A stretch of 64,000 nucleotides of DNA from Poronia punctata. Its lineage: Eukaryota > Ascomycota > Sordariomycetes > Xylariales > Xylariaceae. The notes under the pieces are model-generated. The model ran no database searches. It worked only from the letters and a program-made list of their open reading frames with translations, and was not told the origin of the DNA. The stretch lies in assembly GCA_022579005.1 (NCBI GenBank), contig MU401575.1:48661-112660 (forward strand). The letters run 5' to 3'. Shown piece by piece: positions 26,222-36,356 of the stretch. The translations under genes and the position numbers were made by a program. Numbering within the stretch: position 1 is the stretch's first letter; each line of letters opens with the position of its first letter.

Positions 26222-27898
26222 TCCGATCTCAAAATACTTATAACAAAAAGGAAGGATGAATAAAAGAAATGAAAAGGGAGGCCGACGAGAATGCTTGCTG
26301 CTTTATCTCTCTTTCAGCTACTCAGATGTTCGTGGCACGTGTTGCTTCTTCTGCGGGATTGCATGGGAGAGTTGAAAATGCGTTGACTATGATCCCATGA
26401 TCGAACTAGTGAATGATGAAAAGGCCGCTTGGACATGTCGAACCTCACGGACCGCAATGGATTGAAGGCCGCAGCTACCGGTAGATAATACGGGAGGGTT
26501 TAAAATTGGCGGCAAACATCAAGCGACAGTATCCGACGACAAGCTAAAGAGGAATGAATGACAGGCGGTGACATCTTGACGTCGGAGAGAGAGCGCGCGC
26601 AGCCTGCAGGCCCTATGAAATATAAAAGGAACACCGTGACCTCCCGCCAATGATCCAATCCCTACTCGTAACTACCCCGAGAGGGCCCAAGGGGGCGTTT
26701 TTCTGGATGGAAGCAGATGGACAAGGGGGGTTGGATCGTGGGCATGTTCTTGGGATTGTCTTATTGGTCAGTTCTAGCCAGCCAGGGGTTGCCTCGTCCA
26801 TCTTCCAGCGCCGCGTTCTTTCCATGAACAGTTGGGTACATACTCGTACACGCCTCCCACGTAGGTAATAATAACTAACTTACATGAGGCAATGTACCTA
26901 TTGTAGCATTCTACACTTTAATTTGGTGTCTATGTACCTATTCGGACTCCAAGCTTGGTTCGGGCTACTCTCAATCTGCACTACCGTGCCTTCCACTTTC
27001 CTATTCCTACACAAGCACACAAGTTATGTAAGTCGAGTTCTGCATGTGAGAGGTAGGTACGAGTACATCAGGATTCATTTTTGTTTCTGTCCCTGCCGGA
27101 GCCACGTACTGAAGTGCAACGTAAAGACATAATTTTTGTCTTGATAGCATTTATCGGCCTTTATCGTATATATTCCGCCCCAAGTTGAATACAAATATTT
27201 CTATACGGAAAATTACTTTATGCTGTTTAACTTCCTCACACCCTATCTCGGTCAATGCCCTGCCACTACTAATTCGTGCGAAGTGATCCTCCCAAGACAG
27301 CCAGGCAGCCAGGGTAACCTTAATCTTGAGCACGAGGGACGGCACGGCATGGCCCGGACTAGCCTAACTACTTACATGTATACTTCGCCTAATAAGCATC
27401 CGCTAATACCTACACAAAACAACTACCTATAATCGGACACAAACATGTAATTGGTGTGCTTACAAGTGATGGTCTAGACCTGTAATTTAGGTACTTGAAG
27501 GAAGTAGGTAACATTCTGGGCTGGGTTAGGTCCTTGCTCGACCAATCCCGCTGACAATTGAGTGGCTGCAGGATGCGCGCCATGTCCAGTCGTTTCTGGT
27601 AGAGGGAACTCGTCGTGGTTACTCGTACCCATAGAGGGGTTCTCTTTCTCGTCCCAGGCCGTGTTTTCCAGACCTTTAGTTTCCTGACCTACTGCAAACT
27701 GAAGTTGTAAGCATCAGACAAAAAAAACGCCCCGGATTACCCAAGAAAGCCACTTAACCTGTAAGATGGAACACGCTGTCAGATCTTCCGAGTTTAGCCC
27801 CCCTCCCTATTTGGCCTAGCGCCGCCTAACGCATTAGTCAGCTAGCCTATTCTATATAAGGTAGTATAATAAATTCTATAGATTAATAATTAAAAAAG
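26222..27898. other. Intergenic upstream of the Clr5 gene
   Basis: The first few hundred bases should hold the Clr5-gene promoter, including a GAGAGAGAGCGCGCGC stretch near 26585. No coding motif is seen. An AT-rich patch starts near 27840 and leads into the small inverted-repeat cluster and MITE. Confidence 0.55.
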
Positions 27899-27899
27899 A

Positions 27900-28003
27900 A
27901 GGTCCCTAGCAGTTGAGATCAATTACCTTATGATGTAGGCAACGGATCTAACGCGCTAGTACCTTATCTAATCTACGAACGCAGGGACCTATCCTAGGTC
28001 CCT
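27900..28003. repeat. AGGTCCCT / AGGGACCT inverted-repeat cluster
   Basis: AGGTCCCT occurs at 27900-27907 and 27996-28003, with its reverse complement AGGGACCT at 27983-27990. The last two form a close palindrome around TATCCT. The 27900/27983 pair could be the ends of a tiny (about 91-bp) MITE-like insert, but no target duplication is visible. It abuts the larger MITE. Confidence 0.5.
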
Positions 28004-28008
28004 ATGAT

Positions 28009-28466
28009 CAGCTCAACTTTTCAACTCTCACTTTCTACTATCGCGCTCTGCACGCTAAACTATAACAGGACGGTCTAGGTACTGTATACTTTAAAAGATA
28101 AAGGTCTTTAAAGCTTTTTATAGCTAAAGTAAAAATTATAAAAAAAAAACTATAGCTATATTTTCTTTATTTTTTTCTTATACTTACTATAGCATAAATA
28201 TTTTATTTTAATTATATTTAAGCATATTATTATATAGTTAAAAAAACAAAAGAAAGTAGAGAGTACTTAGAAATAGCTAGACATTGCTGCTTTTTTTAAG
28301 GGTGCACGTTGACTTCTAAACAGGTACATTCAACCTAGCCGGACACCTATACCTACATGTATACATGTAGCTATAGCAAAATAGAAGGGATAGCCAGGTA
28401 CCTTTCCGTTTAAGGCTCAGTGTGCAGAGCCAGATAGTGAAAAATGAGAGTTGAAAAGTTGGGCTG
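28009..28466. mobile_element. hAT-like MITE, 458 bp, with TIRs and 9-bp direct flanks
   Basis: The left end CAGCTCAACTTTTCAACTCT is repeated in inverted form at the right end (AGAGTTGAAAAGTTGGGCTG). The TIR match extends about 45 bp to GCTCTGCAC, with mismatches mostly C/T or G/A. Immediately outside both ends lies CCCTATGAT (28000-28008 and 28467-28475). Termini starting CAG and an 8-9-bp target duplication fit the hAT superfamily; eight bases would be typical, and one extra shared base by chance is possible. The interior (28080-28290) is very AT-rich with no coding capacity, so this is non-autonomous. No transposase gene is in the window. Confidence 0.85.
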
Positions 28467-28539
28467 CCCTATGATACGTTGTATGTATCAAATACTTACC
28501 CTTCTAGGTTGGTTGTAGTTGTAAAAGTGGCCTGTTTAA

Positions 28540-28940
28540 GCTAGGTCAGGTCAGGTCGAATATTCAAGCCCTGGCTAGGTAGGTTAGGTGAATTGGAAGG
28601 TTATGATTATGGCCAAGGCTAGGTCAGGTCGAATTCGAAGGCCATGGCTATGGCTATGGCTAGGTCAGGTGAATTCGAAGGTTATGGCTATGGCTAGGTT
28701 AGGTCAGGTTGAATTCTGAAGCCCTGGCCATGGAAGGTTGGATGCGAACTTCGAAGGTCATGGATCTGGTTAGGTCAAATCAGGTCGAATTTGAAGGTTA
28801 TGGCTATGGCTAGGTCGGGTCAGTCGAATTCTGAAGCCCTGGCTATGGCAGGTGAATTCGAAGGTCATGGATCTGGCAAAGGTCAGTCAATCCCAAGGTT
28901 ATGGCCAAAGCAGGTCAATTCCAAAGGTCATGGCCAAGGG
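28540..28940. repeat. Degenerate 35-45-bp minisatellite
   Basis: About ten to eleven head-to-tail units near GCTAGGTCAGGTCGAATTCG followed by AAGGTTATGGCTATG. Unit length drifts between about 28 and 45 bp through loss or gain of GGTCAG and GGCTATG subunits. An open frame over its 3' part starts with TTG and only reflects the repeat. It lies 74 bp after the MITE and about 600 bp before the methyltransferase. Confidence 0.88.
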
Positions 28941-29554
28941 CCCTGCGAATTGGCTGCTATAACCAAGGGACCTGTAAAACAAAGCAAAGAAAATATAATA
29001 ACAAAGGTAAATCTCTAATATGCCAGGTTTATTTCTTAATGTTTATCTCCTAGAGTAAAATGTTTATCTCGCTATTGCGGAGGTTTGGCGGAAGTGGCGC
29101 CAATGGCCCACCGTCACTGTAGCCACAAACAAAAGATATTCCTTACACGAACGACGCGCGTTTATTTGAGAAACGCGGTTAAAAACCGGCGTTGTATTAA
29201 ACTGCTTCTTTGGTTTTAAAGCAATTACCATCCCTAGTTCCCGGTAGACAATTATCTACTCCTTCTGCTGAACCAGAGGCGATCACTGCCCAACGTAGCG
29301 CCAAGCCAATTAATTCATCAATAGATCTAGAGATTCTAGCTGTAGCAGCAATAAATCCAGCCGTGAATATCATTTGCGGTGAGCTTCACCTACTCGTAAC
29401 CTACACCAACCCGCGTCTATAAATACACGTAGCAGGCATTTCATGGCAATATGAATAGACCAGACTGGCTGTTCAAGGCGTTTGTTTGTTTGTATCTTGT
29501 GGTAGTAAGTTTCAGTAGCCTTTGCAAAACTCCTTACATACCAACCGCGACATC
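28941..29554. other. Upstream region of the methyltransferase gene
   Basis: No complete gene. A candidate TATA element TATAAATA is at 29418-29425. An ATG at 29451 opens a 62-codon frame that overlaps the methyltransferase start in another frame and encodes a hydrophobic stretch (LFKAFVCLYLVVVSFSSLC). It could be an upstream ORF or part of a 5' UTR intron region. Confidence 0.5.
29418..29425 (+). promoter_or_regulatory. Candidate TATA box
   Basis: TATAAATA lies about 130 bp before the first methyltransferase ATG, a plausible fungal core-promoter spacing. Sequence match only. Confidence 0.4.
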
Positions 29555-29635
29555 ATGGCAACCACCACCGCCACCGCCACCATGGCGACCGCCGACATCA
29601 TGGCGACCACAGACATCATGGCGACCACAGACAGG
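29555..29635 (+). repeat. Tandem repeat carrying in-frame start codons
   Basis: An 18-bp unit close to GACATCATGGCGACCACA occurs three times with an upstream ACC/GCC-rich copy. Each unit encodes DIMATT. Four ATGs are in frame with the methyltransferase. Confidence 0.85.
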
Positions 29636-30391
29636 CTAAGGAGCGAATACTCGGAGCAAGCGGTCGACTATCACGAGTTCTACGACAACCCGCCGCTAGC
29701 GTCCCGGCTCGAGACGGAGCTCTTCGCGGCGGCCATCGACCATCCTACGACGAAGGGCGCCGTGATCCTGGACCTAGGCGGGGGCGCAGGGATGAAAGCC
29801 CGTATAGCCCTTGACGCCGGCGCCGCAGCTGTAGACGTCGTCGACTTCTCCGCAGAGATGATGCGCGGGGGGCAAGAGAGCGAAGCGGCGCTCGGCCGCA
29901 ACGCGATCCGCTGGTTCGAGGCGGACGTTTCGCGCCCGCTCGCCCACCTCCCGCTGCGGCCGCAGTACGATATTGTAATGGCGAACTGGCTCTTCGACCA
30001 CTGCAGCAGCCCGGAGATGCTCGCGGGCCTGTGGTCGAACATCGGGGCGTACCTGAGGCCCGGGGGCCGCTTTCTTACCCTCCGGGTGGGCAATCCGCGG
30101 GCGCCGTCCCTCTTAACCGGCGAGCTCGGCTACCTTTACAGGGACTTTGAGGAAATCCCCGGGGGGCTGAAATACCGGTTCGTCTTCCCCTCGCCGCCCG
30201 TCGACATCGAGGTCTACTCGATGGAGGCGATGTACTCTGGCTCTACGGAGATGTACGAGAAGTACGGGCTGGCCGACGTGCGGAACGAGCCGTTTGAGAA
30301 CGCCAAGGTCGTCAGGGAGAACCCGGAGCTGCTCAAGTCCTTTCTGAAAGACCCTGCCTTCTTCCTGGCTTTTGCGACGAAGAAGCTTTGA
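29555..30391 (+). CDS. Class I SAM-dependent methyltransferase, 278 aa, intronless
   Basis: A Rossmann-fold methyltransferase: motif I VILDLGGGAG (residues 70-79) binds S-adenosylmethionine, followed by VDVVDFSAEM (motif II acidic end of strand 2), WFEADVSRPL, and YDIVMANWLFDH (motif IV region). The C-terminal half (YLRPGGRFLTLRVGNP, then DIEVYSMEAMYSG) matches small-molecule methyltransferases. Substrate is unknown. The reading frame runs upstream without stop but has no ATG before 29555. That ATG sits in a tandem repeat in which ATGGC(A/G)ACC recurs, giving in-frame start candidates at 29555, 29582, 29600 and 29618; the domain begins after the last one, so any could serve. The gene is strikingly GC-rich (third positions mostly G or C) in contrast to the AT-rich flank. 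It converges with the JmjC gene. Confidence 0.86.
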   Translation: MATTTATATMATADIMATTDIMATTDRLRSEYSEQAVDYHEFYDNPPLASRLETELFAAAIDHPTTKGAVILDLGGGAGMKARIALDAGAAAVDVVDFSAEMMRGGQESEAALGRNAIRWFEADVSRPLAHLPLRPQYDIVMANWLFDHCSSPEMLAGLWSNIGAYLRPGGRFLTLRVGNPRAPSLLTGELGYLYRDFEEIPGGLKYRFVFPSPPVDIEVYSMEAMYSGSTEMYEKYGLADVRNEPFENAKVVRENPELLKSFLKDPAFFLAFATKKL

Positions 30392-31035
30392 TTCGCAAAA
30401 GGGGACTCTTGGTGGACTCGGAGAGCCCCCCCCCACATCGGTATCCTGGCCCCCTGGATTGTCGTTCAACGGTTCGTGACAGGATGCTCAAGTTGTTCCA
30501 TCCTCTCGAGGCGTGCCTGCGTTGTTAGGGCTCGACGGGCGGTAGCATGTGCGCTCAAATAATGTCTGTTATGGTAGTAAAAACAACTGAGCCGACGGGC
30601 TCGTGGCCTGTACTGTTTTGTTGTTCGTGTACTGTCTTAAATACCCGGCTTCCCACCCGGGCCTTATGGATTAACTTGCTGGGTCCACCGCACCGAACCC
30701 CCATAGCTGCGGAAGCCGCAAGGTGGAATCGTTCCCGATCATCATACCTCGGCGACCGAGCGCTAAAGGGATCAGATGCAAGGTCGAAAGAGATAGAACT
30801 AGCAACCGAGTGCTTATTAACACTCCTCCTAAGGCCTGTACTAGAAAACACGTGAGCCATAGTAGCGGATGTTGCGAACCATTCCACGGGTAGTGGTTAA
30901 CTTTTGACGAGTCTGCACCTATAAAGCTAAGCGGCTAATGGTTATAATCATCAACCATCCCTGTCGTCGGGACTCGGGAGACCTCGGCGTTTTGTTGTGC
31001 ACAGTGTCGAGAAGGCATCGTCTACACAACGTGGT
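30392..31035. other. Convergent intergenic region, methyltransferase/JmjC
   Basis: Carries the two 3' UTRs. Open frames on both strands start with GTG or lack motifs. No RNA gene or repeat is recognised. Confidence 0.6.
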
Positions 31036-32185
31036 CTATCTGAACCACCAGTTAACCGAAGCATTGAGTTTGGCGTCGTGTCCCAGGCTAATGACGCTAT
31101 GCCACCAGCCTTGAGGTATAAACAATGCATCGCCCGGTTGTAAAACGGCTTCCCAGATATCCTTCGAGGCGTCGGGTTCGACCCAAACAGCCCGATGCAC
31201 TGTAGGTTCGTAGTTAGCGTTTGATCGGACAATGCTCAACTTGTCAAATCTCATAAAGTAAAACAAAGGCAAGAATATCCGGTTGCTTACATGCATCCCG
31301 TTCGGGGCCGAACATCATCTCGGGGCCCCGGAAACGAGAACTTCCCCCAGACCCAAGTGTTCTGCGTACCGAATCGAAGAGGGAAAGACCGTCTCGTGGC
31401 CGCAACAGACGCACCGCCTTCGAACCAACCAGTTGACAGAACAAGTTAGGGTTAGGATCGCGGTGTAATGGGGTGTAAGTTGGCTGTAGGCCCAGCCAGA
31501 TACTTGAACTATATATGTCCCCTCTGCCCACTTGCTGCACTATTGTTGGCACAGGTAGGTCCTCTAGTAAGGGCCCCGGAAGGCTTCGGATATCTGATTG
31601 GGCGATATAAAGCCGCTTGATACAATCCGAAGAACCTTGCCTTTCCATGGCAAATTGAGAGGCACGGAGGATGAGATTCAGAGGAGCTTCAAATTGTAGA
31701 AAATCCGAATGACCACCTTTGACAGAGTCTATCAAGTGGCCGACGAAATCGCACAGGGGAAGATCATCGTCTTTAACGGCCGAAGTTTTGAGCCAGTCTT
31801 GGAAGCGTTCGAGATCGGAGGAAGGAGATAGAGAAGGGTTATCAGGAGACAAGGCAGTTACAAGCTCGTAAGACATGAATGTCTGAGCGAAAGACCGCAA
31901 CTTCTCACTAAATGATACTTCTGTTTTCTCAGAGTTGCTAGTAAACCACTTTTCCATAGCTGGCAACTGGTGGTAGTCCTTGAGAAGGGTCGGTACCGAA
32001 GGCTCCCAGGCGGACAAACGGAAGGCATCTACATCGATCCCGCCAGTGACTGTCGCGGTTGCTTTTATCTTACAGGCATCGTGGTAGAAACGGCGATATC
32101 CAGGTGTCCTCCAGGCTTGGGCCCCCCTCAGATATGCAGTTATGAGCACGCCAGCTTTAGGCGCTGTATGTGGTGTTGGACGCAT
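31036..32185 (-). CDS. JmjC/cupin-8 domain protein, 352 aa, one intron
   Basis: A Fe(II)/2-oxoglutarate oxygenase of the cupin-8 (JMJD5/TYW5-like) group, which hydroxylates or demethylates protein or RNA targets. Exon 1 is 32185-31291, exon 2 is 31199-31036. The 91-bp intron starts GTAAGC and ends CCTACAG after a perfect GCTAAC branch site. This acceptor, not nearer AGs, restores frame and the family phrase MMFGPERDAL-HRAVWVEP. Metal ligands are visible as the HxD pair His241/Asp243 in PLHRDPNPN and the distal His332 in PQGWWHSV; the family end NASVNWWFR closes the protein. Start is ATG 32185; the frame runs five codons further up only to a TTG. The N-terminal 200 residues are helical and divergent. 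The gene starts only about 240 bp from the AT-rich block. Fold and iron site are firm; substrate is unknown. Confidence 0.92.
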
Positions 32186-32430
32186 TCTATTTGGTTTCAA
32201 CCCTCAAAAAGCCCCGGGGGCGCGTGAGGTGCTCTTGTAGTAATGCATGCAAATGACACCTGGTGATGATACTGGATTTGCTACTGTTAGCACAGAATAA
32301 TGTTGGCTTGTTTGTACACCTACTCGTAGGCATAACTGTACTCGTAAAAGCCAACATAGCCTCCCATGACGGGATTGCTGGGTTCAAACTTCAGAGTGCC
32401 TACGCGTAGTCAGAAGCAGGGTTGTAAATT
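32186..32430. other. Promoter-side gap before the AT-rich block
   Basis: Normal-GC DNA upstream of the JmjC gene. It must hold the promoter. Composition falls sharply after about 32,420. Confidence 0.6.
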
Positions 32431-32448
32431 AGTAATACTAATGTAGTA

Positions 32449-32545
32449 ATTGCCTATACTAATACTACATGTAGTTAGTAATAGTCTGTACTAATACTAC
32501 ATAGGTTAGTAAATGCCTATACTAATACTACATGTAGTAATACTA
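32449..32545. repeat. 31-32-bp tandem repeat at the edge of the AT block
   Basis: Three units of about 31-32 bp share the core CTAATACTACAT, led by GCCTATA or GTCTGTA. The following 400 bp are rich in TAGTA/TACTA words. It marks the transition from normal GC to the RIP block. Confidence 0.75.
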
Positions 32546-33392
32546 CTGTAGTATGTAGTATTACTATAATTACTACAAAAATACTATTTTTATAGTATAA
32601 AGATAGTATAAAATAAATGCGCACTATGTAGCACGGTGTATTGTACAGTGTTAATTGTTTTATATAGTGTATATAAATTAAAAAATAAAAAAGAAATTAA
32701 AAGAAATTAAAAAAAATTAAAAAAAAATTAAAAAAAATTAAAAAAATTAAAGTATAGTAATTTTGTAGTAATTTTAGTAATTAGAAAAATTACTATAAAA
32801 TTACTACACTTTTTATAGTATAGTAATTACTTATACTAATACTATATTAGTAATGAGATTTTGTTATTATATTGTTACTATATATAGTAATACTATATAT
32901 AGTACTAATTACTATATATATAGCTCTAGCTTACTAAATCTATAATAGTAATAGTAACTAAAGTGGATTTATAAGTATAAAGCTATATGTTAACTATTAT
33001 ACTTTTTTAGCTTAAAAGCAAAGAAGTAGGGCTATATACTTATACTACTAATCTAGGTAGCCTAGTACTTTTATTATATTTTTTTATACTAGTACTAAAA
33101 AGTTTTTTTTAATATAGTAAATAAAGGTTTTTTTTAATTATTTATTTGCTTTTTTAATAAGTAAGTAAATTAAAACCTATATTACTTTTTTTTTTAAATA
33201 ATATTTTTTTTTATAAAGCTATTTTTTTGCTTATAATATTTTTAAAGTTATTGTTTTTAATGTTTTTATATTAACGTTTTGTTTTTTAGCGTATTTTATA
33301 GCTATTAGCAGTTTTATTTTAAAAACTATTTACTATTATACTATAAGCTTTATATAAAGTGCTTATTTACTAAATAAGCTAAAAATAAATAT
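32546..33392. other. AT-rich left flank of the outer retrotransposon
   Basis: RIP-like DNA with no coding capacity. It includes an array of A-runs broken by TT near 32690-32750. The outer Gypsy element inserted into it at AATAT (33388-33392), so its original continuation is at 55717. It could be the 3' end of the minus-strand Copia relic seen on the right; this is not proven. Confidence 0.6.
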
Positions 33393-33634
33393 AGTTATAA
33401 ATAGGTTAATAGCCGTACAGCTAATAAGTGGCTTATAGCTATTATTTCTTTTAAACAATTAAATACTAAGGCCTGCACTTATAAACAGCTATAGACCTAC
33501 CTTTTAGTGCACATATAGGTTTATATACGTAAAGAGAATTTAAAGGCTTTTTTTTTTTTTTTTTTTTTAAGATTTTTAGCAATAAATTAAGTTACTTTTA
33601 AAAGCTTTGCTTTTTTTATAACTTAATTATAACA
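33393..33634 (+). repeat. Left LTR of the outer Gypsy element
   Basis: Starts AGTTATAAATAGG and ends TTATAACA. Its mate is at 55466-55711. Its T-run near 33548-33568 corresponds to a mixed C/T tract in the mate, as RIP would produce. The start lacks the usual TG, so the exact first base may be off by one or two. Confidence 0.85.
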
Positions 33635-36155
33635 ATTTTAAGGTTTATAAACAATATAAGCAAAAGATTGTATATATAATTTTAACTTATAAAACTAACT
33701 TAAATATTTAATTTAACTAATAAATATTAATAAAGTTGCTAAAATACTAATACTTAACTATTTTAGCTATTAACTAAAATTATAGCTTAAAAAGATAAAA
33801 AACGCGCAAAAATACATATAGCTATAAAAAAATTAGCTTTAGCTAAAATATTATATAAAAATAATAACTTTATAAAAATTATTTTAAAAGTAAATAAAAT
33901 ACTTTAAATAAAAACTTGTTGCAAGTTTACTATTATTTTATATTTATTTTTTAATATAAATATAAAAATAATAAAATATAAAGAATTTAATAATAAAAAT
34001 ATATTTAATACGCTATTTAAGCAAGCTTGCATTTTTAACTAGCAAATTGCTATAAAAGCTTTTAAAAAATCTTGCTATATAGCAACTTAAATAAAATATT
34101 ACTAAAAGACTTATAAGCTAGTTATTGCCTTTATTAAAATATTTATTAAAAAAACTAATAAACTAGGCTTTTTTTTTATAATAATAACTAAAAACAAAAA
34201 AGTAGCAATTTTTAATTTTAATAGTATTATAAATTTTAAAGCTTTTAAAAACTTAATAAAAACTTACTTAAATATTATATTTTAAAAGTTTAAGCTATAA
34301 ACGCTTATGCTACTTATATACTGCTTATAAGCAAATAAAATATATATAAGCTTTATTATAAATAAAAAAACTATAGCAAACTTAATTTACTAAGCACACT
34401 ACTTAGCTTAGCTAGGTTTTTAAAAAAATATAGCTTTATTAAAAAAAAATATAACTTTATTAAAAAAAGTATAGTTACTTTACTAGCAAGTTTATAAACA
34501 TAATAATAATATACTAGCTTTTAGTTTTATTAGCTTAAAAAAAGCTATAAAACATATAATTTAAAAATTAGTTAATTTTTATATAAAAATTAAATATTTT
34601 AAAACTTAAATTAATAATGCTAATTAATAAGTTATAAACTTTTTATTATAATATTGCTTTTTATTATATAATAACACTTTAATATTTTTAATAGTAAGCT
34701 AAGCTTATAAGTTTACTAAAATTAAAGTATTTATATTTTATAATAATAAAAATAAAAATAAAGTTACTTTTAAAATATAGCTATAATATATAAAAAACTA
34801 ATTTAAAGCTAATTAAAACTAGTTTATTAATAATTAAGCATAACTTGCTAATATAAAAGCTTACTTAAAAAGTATAGTAGCTAAAAACTTATAGCTTTAC
34901 TTATAAAAAGATTACTTTAACATAATAAACACTTTATTTAAGCTTTTAAACTATTTAAAAAGTAAATATAAAAATATTAATTAAAAGTAATAAGTTAAAG
35001 TAAAATACTAAAAATTAAAAATAAAAAGCTTTACTAACTACTAAACTTTTAAAAACTACTTTATTTAACTTATTAAAAAATAGTATATTTTTTATACTAA
35101 GTAAAAAAAAAATTTTTATAACAAACTTATAGCTTAACTACGTTAAAAAACTACTTTTTAATATTTAAATAAAAGTATAAACTTTAAAGCTTTTATTTAT
35201 TATTATACTTAAGTTATATATATGTTTTAATAAGAAAATAAGCGCAAAGTTAATTAAAAAGCTATAAGCAATTATAACTTTTATATACTTAATAATATAA
35301 CTAAGCTTTTTTAAAGTATTTAGCTAGCTTTTAATACTTTTAAGTTAGCTTTTGCTAATAATAAAAGTGCTAAGTTATGCTATAAATTAAATAACTATAA
35401 TATAATAAAATAATAACTTAAACTTATAGCTAAAAAAATAAAAACTTTTATTATAAAAAAACGCTGCTTTAACTATAAAAAATAAAAACATACTTTATAT
35501 AATTGCTTATTAAAAAAAATAGCTTTAATTAATAAGCACGCGTTTAAGCAATTTTACTAGTATATAGTTATAAAGTTAATACTTTATAACAAACTAAAGC
35601 TAAAAAAAAAATTATTAAAAAAGTAACTTTAAAATAAATAAACTTTTACTTAAAAAAAGTATTATTAAATATTAAAACTAGTAAAAAACTAAATATTATA
35701 AATAAGTATATAAAAAAAAAACTTTTTATATTTAATTATATACTATTAAATAATAAATGTTTTTAATTTATAAATAATGCTTTTAGTAATATAAAAGCTA
35801 ATATATACGTAGCAATAAACGCTAAACTTGCTAAATAAGTTAAAGCAAACCTAGACTTTATAGTTATTATAAACTTTAATTTTTAAATAGCTATAAAGTT
35901 TAATAAAAAAAAAAGCTAAAAGATTTATAAAATCTTTATAATTACGTTTTATATTAATAAAAAAACTTTTAAAAACGTTTTTTTAATAGTTTTAAAAATA
36001 TAATATAAAATAATTTTAAAAAAACTATAGTTTGCTAAATATAATATCTTACTAAACTACTATAACTACTAGCTTATATTTTTAAAAAACTTTATAAAAA
36101 AAGCTAAATATAGTTTATATAGTAAAAATTTAATAAAACTATTATTTAAAGCTAA

Positions 36156-36356
36156 TAATATAACGTATTATAAAGAGACCTATTAAAAGAATATAGTCTT
36201 AAAGCTTGTTAGATTAAATAGCTAGATTAAATAAGAACTAGCGCACTAAAGTTAATTAGTTAGTATTAACTAATTAACTTAACCTTGCTAGATTTTTTTT
36301 TTTTTATATTATTAATTTATAAAATTTACTACACTACCTTATAGTTCCTTTTATTA
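36156..36356 (+). repeat. Left LTR of the middle Gypsy element
   Basis: 201 bp. It shares with its mate the blocks ATATAGTCTTAAAGC and AACTAGCGCACTAAAGTTAA. Differences from the mate are transitions only where I compared them. Confidence 0.87.

Noticed and set aside
28791..29018. 75-codon frame rich in Met/Gly/Lys
   Set aside because: It is a reading of the minisatellite and starts with TTG.
30547..30887. Overlapping frames of 102 and 110 codons between the methyltransferase and JmjC genes
   Set aside because: The minus frame starts with GTG; neither shows a motif. Likely UTR sequence.
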